DNA of 64,000 nt, from assembly GCA_963710725.1 (NCBI GenBank), contig CAVQBJ010000001.1:1-64000 (forward strand), given 5' to 3'. Source of the stretch: CAVQBJ01 sp963710725. GTDB lineage: Bacteria > Actinomycetota > Thermoleophilia > Solirubrobacterales > Solirubrobacteraceae. The translations under genes were made by a program, and so were the position numbers. Within the stretch, counting starts at the first letter, position 1. Each line of letters begins with the position of its first letter. The notes beneath the pieces were generated by a model, which did not search any database, was not told the DNA's origin, and saw nothing but the letters and a program-made list of their open reading frames with translations. Below, piece after piece: positions 1 to 7,190 of this stretch.

Positions 1-350
1 CGGAAACCGCCTGTCGCTGACGATCGCTTCGACACTTGAGACCCCGCCGACCCGTGCGATCGGAATGGCGACGCAGCGGTGGTACGCCGTCTCGTCGACC
101 CGCGGGCGGCCGCGCGACCGGACTTGTCGTCGGCTCCCCGGTTCGAGCCAGGATTGCTCGACCACTTCCTGACAGGCGAATGTCGTCAGACGGGTCGTTG
201 CTGGCCGCTAGCTGCCGCGGCATCGGTGCCGCGTCGCTGAGCTCGAGCGCCCACTGCAACTGCATGTCGGGAGGACGCCGCTTATCCAAACTTATAGCGA
301 GTTATCCATCGCTAGCCGAAAGTCCCGATAAGTCCGGATAGACTCGGGCG
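1..350. other. Left-edge stretch without a supported gene
   Basis: I see no convincing coding region here. The open frame from about 36 is rich in Arg, Ser and Pro and resembles no family. One frame open from base 2 to about 171 could be the last codons of a gene entering from the left, but it is too short to recognise. The last 75 bases before the ATPase gene are AT-richer and contain related short words (CTTATCC, GTTATCC, CGATAAG, CCGGATAG) in direct and inverted order, so they probably hold that gene's promoter and perhaps an operator. This stretch lies on the element side of the tRNA-Phe remnant at 1751-1792. Confidence 0.4.
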
Positions 351-1556
351 ATGGACCCGATCAAGAATCCCTACACCCCTGGAGCTGGCACGCGGCCCGG
401 AGCACTCGCCGGACGCAGCGAAGAGATCGAGAACTTCCGGGTCCTCCTGGCCCGGTTGCGCGACGGCCGATCCGAGCAGAGCCAGATCATCACTGGCCTG
501 CGCGGCGTGGGCAAGACCGTGCTCCTGAACTCCTTCGAGGACCACGCCGAGGACGCGGACTACCTGACCGCATTTCGCGAGCTGACCCAGGAAACCAACC
601 TCTCCGAACTGCTTGCCAAAGACGTGCAGCGCCTGCTGCGCGAACTGAAGCTCAGCGCGAAGATCGCGAGGACGGTGCGCGAAGGGCTGTCCACGCTCAG
701 CGCCTTCAAGCTCACCGACCCGAACGGGTTTGAGCTGTCCGTCGACCTCCGGAGGCTTCAGGAGGACCGTCTCACCGACGACTTCACGGAACTGTTCCTG
801 CAGCTTGGCCGATCAGCCGAGAAGAAGGGCGTCGGTATCGCCTTCTTCCTGGACGAGATCCAATTCGTCAAGGAGGTGGAGTTCCGCGCCCTCATCAGTG
901 CCTTACATCGAGTGAGCCAGAAGCAACTTCCGTTGACGCTGGCTGCCGCTGGGCTGCCTCAGATTCCCGGGCTGGCAGGGGAGGCCCGCTCGTACGCTGA
1001 GCGCCTGTTCCGTTTCCCGCGGATCGGCGCCCTCGACGAAGTCGACGCGCGCGCAGCCCTCGTCCTGCCAGCGCAACGAGCGGGCGCCGAATACGACGAC
1101 GCTGCCGTTCAGCGCGCCCTCGATCTCACGCAGGGCTATCCCTTCTTCATCCAGGAGTACGGCAAGCACATCTGGAACCTGGCAGCGTCCTCGCCGATCC
1201 GGCTCGCCGACGTCGAGCAGGCCGCGCCGCGCGCCGAGCAGGCGCTCGACACCAGCATCTACGAGGTCCGCATCCAGCGAGCGACGGCGAAGGAGCGCAG
1301 CTACCTGCGCGCCATGGCCGAGCTAGGAGACGGGCCGTACAAGGTCGGCGCTGTGGCCAAGGCGATGGGAAGCACGACGACCGCACTCTCAACGGTTCGA
1401 CAGAAACTCCTCGATCGCGGCCTGATCTACTCGACCGAGGACTACGGCTACATCGACTACACGGTCCCTCGCTTCGCCGAGTTCATGCGGCGCCACATGC
1501 CCTACAGGCGCCCGTCGAGCCGAGCGCCGAGGGCCCGCGCTCCGAAATCGGCGTAG
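351..1556 (+). CDS. Solitary AAA (ORC/Cdc6-like) ATPase with C-terminal winged helix
   Basis: A 401-residue P-loop ATPase of the AAA_16/ORC-like kind. The Walker A motif GLRGVGKT is at residues 49-56 and a hydrophobic strand ending FFLDEIQF (about 164-171) is Walker B. The last 100 residues look like a winged helix (AKERSYLRAMAELGDGPYKV, then a TTTALS recognition-helix-like stretch and a YGYIDYTVPRF end). Proteins of this type are common as single genes in actinobacteria and on mobile elements, and their substrates are generally unknown. The ATG follows an AT-rich leader. The gene is the only good ORF left of the tRNA-Phe remnant, so I infer it is cargo of an integrated element. A role in element maintenance or defence is possible but not shown. 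The ATPase call is firm; the cellular role is not. Confidence 0.85.
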   Translation: MDPIKNPYTPGAGTRPGALAGRSEEIENFRVLLARLRDGRSEQSQIITGLRGVGKTVLLNSFEDHAEDADYLTAFRELTQETNLSELLAKDVQRLLRELKLSAKIARTVREGLSTLSAFKLTDPNGFELSVDLRRLQEDRLTDDFTELFLQLGRSAEKKGVGIAFFLDEIQFVKEVEFRALISALHRVSQKQLPLTLAAAGLPQIPGLAGEARSYAERLFRFPRIGALDEVDARAALVLPAQRAGAEYDDAAVQRALDLTQGYPFFIQEYGKHIWNLAASSPIRLADVEQAAPRAEQALDTSIYEVRIQRATAKERSYLRAMAELGDGPYKVGAVAKAMGSTTTALSTVRQKLLDRGLIYSTEDYGYIDYTVPRFAEFMRRHMPYRRPSSRAPRARAPKSA

Positions 1557-1620
1557 CACGCGCCCCTGCCCGGCGGCAGGAGGATCACCCTCAGGCAGCG
1601 CGCCTCCGTGTTCCCCTGCC

Positions 1621-1652
1621 ATTGAGACACGAGTGGCATCTCGTGTCTCAAT
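1621..1652. repeat. Perfect 13-bp inverted repeat with 6-nt loop
   Basis: ATTGAGACACGAG at 1621-1633 is followed by the spacer TGGCAT and the exact complement CTCGTGTCTCAAT at 1640-1652. It lies 65 bases after the ATPase stop and about 100 bases before the tRNA-Phe remnant. It could be a factor-independent terminator without a long T tract, or a recombinase or binding site near the end of the element. It is more AT-rich than its surroundings. Confidence 0.75.
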
Positions 1653-1750
1653 CGCAAGCAAATCCCGGGCAAACGGATGACATCCAGACGGCCCGCGGTG
1701 CTGCCGTCATGCCTGCAAATCGACACCTTGCGATGGGTCATCGCCAGCGC

Positions 1751-1792
1751 CTGAAAATCGTGGTGTCCCCGGTTCGAGTCCGGGTCTCGCCA
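1751..1792 (+). other. tRNA-Phe(GAA) 3'-half remnant, probable attachment site
   Basis: The 42 bases fit the 3' half of a class I tRNA. The anticodon loop CTGAAAA (1751-1757, anticodon GAA) is followed by anticodon-stem 3' strand TCGTG (1758-1762), a 5-nt variable loop GTGTC, a T-stem CCCGG/CCGGG closing the loop TTCGAGT (1768-1784), and acceptor strand TCTCGCC plus discriminator A (1785-1792). The five bases before the loop (AGCGC) cannot pair with TCGTG, and no GGCGAGA-like 5' acceptor strand exists upstream. The similarity therefore starts exactly at the anticodon loop. This is the usual appearance of the distal att site left by a tyrosine recombinase that integrates into a tRNA gene. The intact tRNA should lie beyond the left edge. 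Confidence 0.8.
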
Positions 1793-1858
1793 TCTTGGAT
1801 GCGCCCGCTAATGAGCTGGTCTTCCGGGTAGGCCACTTGAGGGTCGGCGGCGCGCTGT

Positions 1859-2347
1859 CTATCGCAAGGACAAGGCGACCTGCTCGAGGAGATCAAGCGA
1901 CTCGTTCGTGCCGGCTTCCATCCCGGAGTTCAGGTGACCATCGCGGTTCTGTCGGCTGGTGTGCCGCACGAGGATCGCGAGCGTCGTGCGCCCGTCCACC
2001 TCGCTGAACGTGGTGGTTGCGAGTCCGGGCGCGTCAGGCACTGCCTCATAGACCTGCGTTGAGACGATCCGCTCGTTCGGCACGATCTCGCGGTACTCGC
2101 CATGGAAGGCGACCTCGAACTGACCGTGGGCGACCATCACGTAGCGCCATCGGCCGCCGACGCGCAGATCGATCTCGCACTCGGTGACCTCGCCGCGCTG
2201 TCCGGCCCACCACCGCTTGACCAGCTCGGGCGTCGTGTAGGCCGTGTAGACCAAATGCTTGGGCGCGTCGAACTCCCGCTCGATCAAGATCTCCTCATCG
2301 CTCGGGAGCGTCACCGTCACCGTCCCCTTACTCGTCGCCGCCGCCAT
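1859..2347 (-). CDS. SRPBCC (AHSA1-type) protein
   Basis: A 162-residue START/Bet v1-like protein of the AHSA1 group. Typical features are EREFDAPKHLVYTAYTTPE near the N-terminus, the RWWAG motif, the DLRVGGRWRYVM strand and the long C-terminal helix with GTNESLDLLEQVA. Its ligand is unknown. I place the start at the ATG at 2347, not at the longer open frame, because an AGGAGG-like ribosome binding site precedes it by a few bases and the family begins here. The start overlaps the end of the upstream ArsR gene by 20 bp, so the two are co-transcribed. ArsR plus SRPBCC pairs are frequent in actinobacteria, where the regulator is thought to control its partner. Confidence 0.88.
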   Translation of the reverse strand: MAAATSKGTVTVTLPSDEEILIEREFDAPKHLVYTAYTTPELVKRWWAGQRGEVTECEIDLRVGGRWRYVMVAHGQFEVAFHGEYREIVPNERIVSTQVYEAVPDAPGLATTTFSEVDGRTTLAILVRHTSRQNRDGHLNSGMEAGTNESLDLLEQVALSLR

Positions 2348-2684
2348 CACGTTCCTCCTTTTGTTTGAGGTCTTCCAGCACGACATCCAGCGCCTCGAAC
2401 CGATCGGTCCAGGCGCGCTCGTAGCGCATGACCCAGTCATGGATAGGCTTCAGCGCCGGCCCGTTCAGTCGATAGAACCGCTCTCGCCCCTCGGGACGGA
2501 CGTCGACCAGGCCGACCTCCCGGAGCACCCGCAGGTGCTTTGAGACCTGCGGCTGACCGAGCCCGAGCAGCTCGACGAGCACCCCGACCGACCGCTCGCC
2601 GCCGGCCAGGAGATCAAGCATCTCTCGCCGCCGAGGTTCGGCAATCGCGTTGAACGCGTCGGTCGTAGTCGCTGCGCGTGCCAC
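2328..2684 (-). CDS. ArsR-family transcriptional regulator
   Basis: A 118-residue winged-helix repressor-like protein. The N-terminal half contains AIAEPRRREMLDLLAGGE and the recognition helix region GLGQPQVSKHLRVLREVGLV, followed by the beta-wing VRPEGRERFYRLN. No metal-binding CxC motif is visible in the DNA-recognition helix, which fits the SmtB/ArsR subgroup coupled to SRPBCC proteins rather than a metal sensor. The start is a GTG at 2684. The end overlaps the downstream SRPBCC gene. An inverted repeat just upstream (2694-2713) is a good autoregulatory operator candidate. Confidence 0.9.
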   Translation of the reverse strand: MARAATTTDAFNAIAEPRRREMLDLLAGGERSVGVLVELLGLGQPQVSKHLRVLREVGLVDVRPEGRERFYRLNGPALKPIHDWVMRYERAWTDRFEALDVVLEDLKQKEERDGGGDE

Positions 2685-2693
2685 TCCTCAAAT

Positions 2694-2713
2694 ATATACC
2701 GATATGGGTATAT
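2694..2713. promoter_or_regulatory. Inverted repeat upstream of arsR, probable operator
   Basis: ATATACC (2694-2700) and GGTATAT (2707-2713) are exact complements separated by six bases, in a locally AT-rich stretch ten bases before the ArsR start. ArsR repressors typically bind such imperfect 7-bp arms over their own promoter. Confidence 0.6.
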
Positions 2714-2714
2714 G

Positions 2715-2990
2715 TCAACCGGGCGGCCCCCGAAACGGCGGCGCTTGAGTGGTGGCGGTCAGAGTAGAAGCCCTCGCGACGGCGCGTGTCGATGGTGTGG
2801 ATCGACAGCGTCCCCTCGCTGCGGTACCAGAGCAGGAACACCACGGCCACGACGCCCGCGGAACAGGGGCGTGGTCACCGCACATGCCTGTGGTCAGCAG
2901 CTTCAGCGCCCAGAAGATCAGCGTGATCCCGGGAACCTTGGCCAGAGTCCCCGAAGCGGTCCGGTTCTTGAATGAAAACGTACCCATCAC
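2715..2990 (-). pseudogene. Remnant of a COG4705-type membrane protein gene
   Basis: The first 36 codons (MMGTFSFKNR, then KVPGITLIFWALKLLTTGM) match the N-terminus of the COG4705 membrane-protein family. After that the frame changes. Another frame, around 2760-2850, reads VVFLLWYRSEGTLSIHTIDT, which is the middle of the same family (the RSE.TLSIHTIDTRRRE motif). Most transmembrane segments between the two parts and everything after the second part are missing. I conclude that an internal deletion with frameshift and loss of the 3' end has destroyed this gene. The remnant abuts the ArsR promoter. Confidence 0.7.
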
Positions 2991-3238
2991 TTACTCATCG
3001 GGTTCACAAGCTCGTAGGCCTTGTGTTACTTGACACGACTAGCGGGTGAACGCTCCTACATTGCGGCCGACAAGGTTGCCACGGGATTGTTTGGCTTCGC
3101 TAAGAACGCGCTGTCGTCGGCGCGGGAGCAGCGTCCTTTCCTGAGCCCGAGCTCATATCCAGTTCTTACGCAGTTGGCGCAGCCGCGGCCGATTACGACA
3201 GTAAGGGCCGGCGACCGCGGGCCGCAGCCACCAGAACC

Positions 3239-4117
3239 ATGGATTCCGTGAGCGATCTGACACTGTCCGTCACCGGCCCGGCGCCGGCGGAAGAGGCCGA
3301 CGGGCTGGAAGCGGGGTGCCGGCGCGCCCGGGCGCTGGTCGCCTGGCTCTCCCGGGAAGAAGCGATGCGGCTACGCGGACGGGCAGGTGATCGCATGCGC
3401 GAGGAGCGCGGGCGCGAGGCGCTTCGAGCACGCGCGGTCGACGTCGATCAGTCAGGGCTGATGCAGGCCTGGCCGGCAGCGCTCGAGACCCACGCCGCCG
3501 AGCTGCGCGCCTCCGAGGGCGCCGGGGCGATGTTCGCCGATGGGTGGGAGCTGGCCCTGGTCAGTGACCTGCGGCGCGTCGTCGCCGCACAGCCGACCGT
3601 CTTCGTGGATTCGGGACAGGACCCGGCCATCGACGTGGGTTCGGGTGATCTGTCCGACATCGCTCACCTGACGCTCCCGCTGGCAGAGCCGGCGGCAGAG
3701 GTGGCGGCGCGCTTCGATCAGGACGCCCAGGCCTGGATCATCAGCTCGCGCAACCCAAACCTTCGCATCAGTGGTCGATTCGGCGGAGACGTGCAGCCCA
3801 ACGTTCTCGGCTTCGGCTTCCTCGTGCAGGTGCTCCCCTCTTTCATGTCGGTCGCTGAGATTTGCGGCCGGTACGTCCTTTGCGACGGATATCACCGAGC
3901 GCTCCGGCTGCTCGAGGCAGGCGTCGTGACGGCTCCCGTGTTCGTGCGGCGCTTCGGCGAGATCGACGGATCCCTCTTTCGCGCCGGCATGCTCTCAACC
4001 GATGTGTATTGCGGCGAGCGCCCGCCGACGCTTGCCGACTACCACGACGACACGGTGGCCGAAGAGCTCTTGCTCGAGGTCAAGGAGCGGGTGGCCGTCG
4101 TTCGCGCGGTTGCCTGA
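3239..4117 (+). CDS. Hypothetical protein with DGYHR motif
   Basis: A 292-residue protein without signal peptide or membrane segment. The N-terminal third is charged and alpha-helical (EEAMRLRGRAGDRMREERGR). The C-terminal half has a beta-rich core: LRISGRFGGDVQPNVLGFGF, a strand with RYVLCDGYHRALRLLEAGV, then TAPVFVRRF. The DGYHR-ALRLLEAG part resembles the active or binding loop of ParB/sulfiredoxin-like folds (compare D-G-x-H-R in such families), but this similarity is local and I do not assign an activity. The start is the ATG at 3239. The gene runs towards the amidotransferase gene and is separated from it by six bases, so the two are convergent. Confidence 0.75.
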   Translation: MDSVSDLTLSVTGPAPAEEADGLEAGCRRARALVAWLSREEAMRLRGRAGDRMREERGREALRARAVDVDQSGLMQAWPAALETHAAELRASEGAGAMFADGWELALVSDLRRVVAAQPTVFVDSGQDPAIDVGSGDLSDIAHLTLPLAEPAAEVAARFDQDAQAWIISSRNPNLRISGRFGGDVQPNVLGFGFLVQVLPSFMSVAEICGRYVLCDGYHRALRLLEAGVVTAPVFVRRFGEIDGSLFRAGMLSTDVYCGERPPTLADYHDDTVAEELLLEVKERVAVVRAVA

Positions 4118-4123
4118 GCCAGC

Positions 4124-4852
4124 TCAAGCGCCAGCCCTCGTAGATGTCTCGGTTCGCCTGCCACGACCGCAGTCGAGCGGCGCAGAGCATCGGCCCGTGC
4201 AGTCGAAGAAGCGGCGTAGGAGCGCGGTGCCGGCACGCGCGACGTTCGCCATGCCCTCAGCGGGCAAGGCGACGTCCTGGGCAAGGTGTGCGCGCAAGGC
4301 GGTGGCCAGCGCGGCGTCCAGCTCGATATGGAACTGCAGGCCGTACGCACGACCGATCCGGAACGCCTGGTTGACGCACCGTTCGCTGCTGGCGAGCAGT
4401 TCCGCGCCTGGGGGCAACGTGAACGTGTCGTCGTGCCAGTGCAGGACGGGGATCTCGCGTCCTGCCGGCCCAAGCACCACGTCGCGCTCTCCGGCCGGGG
4501 TGAGCACCACGGTTCCGAGACCGAGCTCTCTCGCGGCCCCGAAGAGGATCTCAGCATCGAGTGCGCGGGCGAGCAGCTGCGCCCCGAGACAGACGCCGAG
4601 GACGGGCACGTCGGCGGCCACCGCCGCGGTGAGCAGTTCGACCTCCTCTCGGAGGTGCGGATGCGCCCGGACGGCGTCGGCGCCCATCGGGCCGCCCATC
4701 ACGATGAGCCCGGCGACCTCATCGACGCTGGGGACGGCGTCCCCGCGGTACAGGTGACGGTAATCGAGCGCGAGCCCACGAGCCTGCGCCTGCGCGGCGA
4801 TCAGGCCGGGCCCCTCAAACGGAACATGCTGTAGCACCGCCCACGCCGACAC
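4124..4852 (-). CDS. Class I glutamine amidotransferase-like protein
   Basis: A 242-residue stand-alone GATase1 domain, the GMP-synthase-amidotransferase-like kind. The oxyanion/Gly motif VMGGPMGAD is at 51-59, the nucleophile elbow VLGVCLGAQLLA places Cys at 88, and FHIELD supplies His175 and Glu177, so the Cys-His-Glu triad is complete. Such single-domain proteins hydrolyse glutamine or a gamma-glutamyl amide; several clear gamma-glutamylated amines. No synthetase domain follows. It is the last gene of a minus-strand group after the Nudix and DHDPS genes, with only six bases to the Nudix stop. The acceptor substrate cannot be deduced. Confidence 0.85.
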   Translation of the reverse strand: MSAWAVLQHVPFEGPGLIAAQAQARGLALDYRHLYRGDAVPSVDEVAGLIVMGGPMGADAVRAHPHLREEVELLTAAVAADVPVLGVCLGAQLLARALDAEILFGAARELGLGTVVLTPAGERDVVLGPAGREIPVLHWHDDTFTLPPGAELLASSERCVNQAFRIGRAYGLQFHIELDAALATALRAHLAQDVALPAEGMANVARAGTALLRRFFDCTGRCSAPLDCGRGRRTETSTRAGA

Positions 4853-4858
4853 GCGCGC

Positions 4859-5335
4859 TCAGGCTTCTTCGGGTTGTGAGTGACGCGCCGATCGGCCTCC
4901 CGCTGCGCTGAGGGCGCGACCGGCGGCCGCTCGCGCCTGCAGCGCCGGGTTGAGCTGCCGGTGCAACGCAGCCAGCCCGGCGGTGCGCTCGAGTGGCACC
5001 CAGCGGTGGTCGACGATCTCCCCGCTCGGGGTTGGCGTGCCCACGAGACGCCCCAGATACACCGTGCAATGCACGACCGCCTCGTCCTCGTGAGCAGCGG
5101 GCGCGGTGAACTCACCGAACGGCTCAAGGGCGGTGATCTGGCACCGCAGCTCCTCCCAGATCTCGCGCTCGAGCGTCTCGACCTCCGACTCGCCCGCGCT
5201 GGGCTTGCCACCGGGCAGAATCAGCGCTCCGCCGGAGCGCTTACGCAGCACGAGCAGCCGGCCACCGTCAACGATCGCGACGGCGACGACACGTATCTGC
5301 GGCGGAAGAGCACTCAACGGATCGGCACAGGTCAC
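4859..5335 (-). CDS. Nudix hydrolase
   Basis: A 158-residue Nudix-fold protein. The Nudix box is complete: G followed by KPSAGE, seven residues, then REIWEEL, i.e. the GX5EX7REUXEEXGU pattern with the last Gly replaced. The box is preceded by the usual VVAVAIVDGGRLLVLRK strands. These enzymes hydrolyse nucleoside diphosphates linked to another moiety; the substrate is not predictable here. The ATG overlaps the TGA of the upstream lyase gene by four bases (5332-5335), which implies translational coupling. Confidence 0.9.
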   Translation of the reverse strand: MTCADPLSALPPQIRVVAVAIVDGGRLLVLRKRSGGALILPGGKPSAGESEVETLEREIWEELRCQITALEPFGEFTAPAAHEDEAVVHCTVYLGRLVGTPTPSGEIVDHRWVPLERTAGLAALHRQLNPALQARAAAGRALSAAGGRSARHSQPEEA

Positions 5336-6213
5336 GCGTGCGCGAGGATGGACTCCAGGCGCGTGCGATCCTCGGGCTCGAGCGGGAGCAGCGGTGGCCG
5401 CGGAACGCCGGCCGGCTCGCCGAGGATGTCGAGCCCGGATTTGACCGCCGGGGGCAGGCCCTTGGAGACGATGAAGCTGAGCAGCGGCAGAAGCTCCTCG
5501 TAGATCTCCCTTGCGCGCGCAGGATCGCCCGCCACGACGGCTTCATACAGCGCGATGGCGGGGGCGGGTCGCAGACACGGGGCAGCAGTGCACCAGCCGC
5601 TGGCGCCGGCGAGGAGTGCCTCGAGCACGAGCGGGTTGCTTCCGTTGTAGAAGGGCAGCGCGCCCGCGGAGAGCTCCTTCAGGTCGAGCATGCGCTGGAT
5701 GTCGCCGGTGGACTCCTTCACCATCTTCACGTTCGCGATCGACTCGAACATGTGGTTCAGCAGCGTCGGCGACATGTCGATCCCGGAGGTCGCGGGGTTG
5801 TTGTAGGCCATGATCGGGATTGAGATCGCATCACTCACCGAGGTGTAGTGCTGCTCGATCTCACGCTCGTTGAGCGCCCAGTAGGAGACGGGGATCACCA
5901 TGACCGCCGTCGCGCCGGCCTGCTGGGCGTACTCGGCTCGGGCCACGGTTCCCGCGGTGGTGAGGTCGGAGGACCCGACGACCACGGGCACACGTCCGGC
6001 AACGGCCGCAACGGTGGTGTCAACGACCGTCTTCCACTCATCGAAGCTGAGATACGCCGACTCGCCTGTGCTTCCCAGCGGAGCGATGGCGTGGACGCCG
6101 GCATTCACCATGGTGTCGACCAGGCCATTGAGCCGGTCGACGTCGATGCCCGCACTACTGAAGGGCGTGATCGGGTACGCGATGATGCCGTGGATCAGTT
6201 GCTCTTCAGCCAT
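5332..6213 (-). CDS. Dihydrodipicolinate synthase (DapA/NAL) family lyase
   Basis: A 293-residue TIM-barrel class I aldolase of the DHDPS/N-acetylneuraminate lyase superfamily. Visible signatures are PLGSTGES (45-52), the catalytic Tyr137 in MAYNNPATSG and the Schiff-base Lys166 in MVKESTGD. The length is standard. True DapA usually sits with lysine genes; here the neighbours are Nudix, amidotransferase and, divergently, a nitrilase with its regulator. A catabolic aldolase acting on another 2-oxo acid is therefore as likely as lysine synthesis, and I do not assign dapA. It overlaps the Nudix gene by four bases and is followed upstream by a 47-base gap to the nucleotidyltransferase stop. Confidence 0.88.
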   Translation of the reverse strand: MAEEQLIHGIIAYPITPFSSAGIDVDRLNGLVDTMVNAGVHAIAPLGSTGESAYLSFDEWKTVVDTTVAAVAGRVPVVVGSSDLTTAGTVARAEYAQQAGATAVMVIPVSYWALNEREIEQHYTSVSDAISIPIMAYNNPATSGIDMSPTLLNHMFESIANVKMVKESTGDIQRMLDLKELSAGALPFYNGSNPLVLEALLAGASGWCTAAPCLRPAPAIALYEAVVAGDPARAREIYEELLPLLSFIVSKGLPPAVKSGLDILGEPAGVPRPPLLPLEPEDRTRLESILAHA

Positions 6214-6260
6214 CAGAGGTTCCTTTCAGGTCGCGCAGACTTGCCAGTGAAGCGGGCTTC

Positions 6261-7130
6261 TCAGCATGCGTCCGGGGTGGCGAGTTGTACGCAGGCAGCC
6301 CGTCCGGCCAGCGCGGCGGCGCGGCGCGGCGCACCGAGGCCGCCGAGCTCCTCTGCGTACTCCTCGAAACACTCGGCGTGGATGGCGGTCAGATCCGCCT
6401 CGAGCATCTGGCGGGCGAGATCGGCGTCGCTGATCCCCTCGTTGCGCCACTCGAGCGCTTTGAGCGCCAGCGCACTCCCGGTCAAGCCCTCGGCCGCGTA
6501 CCAGCGGGCCGCGTTGTCATTCAGTCCGATGCGGCCGGTCCTCAGTGTGTACATGAACCGTATCGGGAAGAGGATCGCCTTCGTGACGGCGCGCGGTCCG
6601 CTGGCGACAAGTGCCCGTGTATCTCGCAACCGCTCCAGGTAGTCCTCGGTGAACTTGTCGAGGAGGTGATCCGCGCTCATCACCACGAGTTCGCGATGTG
6701 AAGGTCGCACGCTCGGCTCGCGCCGGTCAGATCCGAGGAGCAGACATCCGGAGTCGAGCAGGTCCAGGCGGTCGATCGGCCCGAGCCGGTTGTTATCGCC
6801 CTCGCCCGTGCGGACCGCGTGCCAGTCGGCCCAGAACACCGAGAGGCGATCGGACAGCGGGGTGCTGGCCTGATCTGCGACGCGGCTCTGCACACGGGCG
6901 ATCTGATCGGCCGTGTCCGGTTCCGTCGACCCGAGAATGATGGCGACGTCGACGTCGCTGACCAGCGGAGCGAAGCCGCCGTGGGCCAGGCTCCCCAGGG
7001 TGAAGATCGCCTCGATCTCGGTTCCGAGTACGTCCTGAGCCGCCTGCACGGTGTCGGCGACGACCTGTTCTGCGGTTGCGGTGCTCACGTCGGCTGTGTC
7101 GTCCTCGGGGCCATACAGGTCGATGGCCAT
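6261..7130 (-). CDS. AadA-like nucleotidyltransferase
   Basis: A 289-residue protein with an N-terminal NTP_transf_2 domain. GSLAHGG followed by SDVDVAI gives the GS-x-D-x-D metal-binding pattern, as in aminoglycoside nucleotidyltransferases (ANT(3'')) and related proteins. The C-terminal half is helical (DUF4111-like arrangement). I prefer the ATG at 7130; the open frame extends three codons to a TTG at 7139. The family transfers a nucleotide to a small molecule or protein. Antibiotic resistance is only one possibility, and the chromosomal context with biosynthetic-type enzymes gives no support for it. It is transcribed away from the XRE regulator, with a shared 60-base intergenic region. 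Confidence 0.8.
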   Translation of the reverse strand: MAIDLYGPEDDTADVSTATAEQVVADTVQAAQDVLGTEIEAIFTLGSLAHGGFAPLVSDVDVAIILGSTEPDTADQIARVQSRVADQASTPLSDRLSVFWADWHAVRTGEGDNNRLGPIDRLDLLDSGCLLLGSDRREPSVRPSHRELVVMSADHLLDKFTEDYLERLRDTRALVASGPRAVTKAILFPIRFMYTLRTGRIGLNDNAARWYAAEGLTGSALALKALEWRNEGISDADLARQMLEADLTAIHAECFEEYAEELGGLGAPRRAAALAGRAACVQLATPDAC

Positions 7131-7145
7131 GCTTGACAAGGTTTA

Positions 7146-7159
7146 TTGCCGATCGGCAA
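7146..7159. promoter_or_regulatory. Perfect 14-bp palindrome, probable XRE-cupin operator
   Basis: TTGCCGATCGGCAA is fully self-complementary. It lies between the start of the nucleotidyltransferase (7130, minus) and the start of the XRE-cupin regulator (7191, plus). A TTGACA hexamer at 7133-7138 immediately upstream looks like a -35 element for the plus-strand promoter. The regulator encoded next door is the natural candidate to bind it and could then control both directions. Confidence 0.65.
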
Positions 7160-7190
7160 ACTATCAGCTGGCGTGTACGTTGTCGAGACC

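Noticed and set aside
36..341. 101-codon frame at the left edge
   Set aside because: Low-complexity Arg/Ser/Pro composition, no ribosome binding site and no recognisable family.
3021..3251. 76-codon plus-strand frame between the pseudogene and the DGYHR gene
   Set aside because: No family resemblance, no ribosome binding site, and it overlaps the start of a much better gene.
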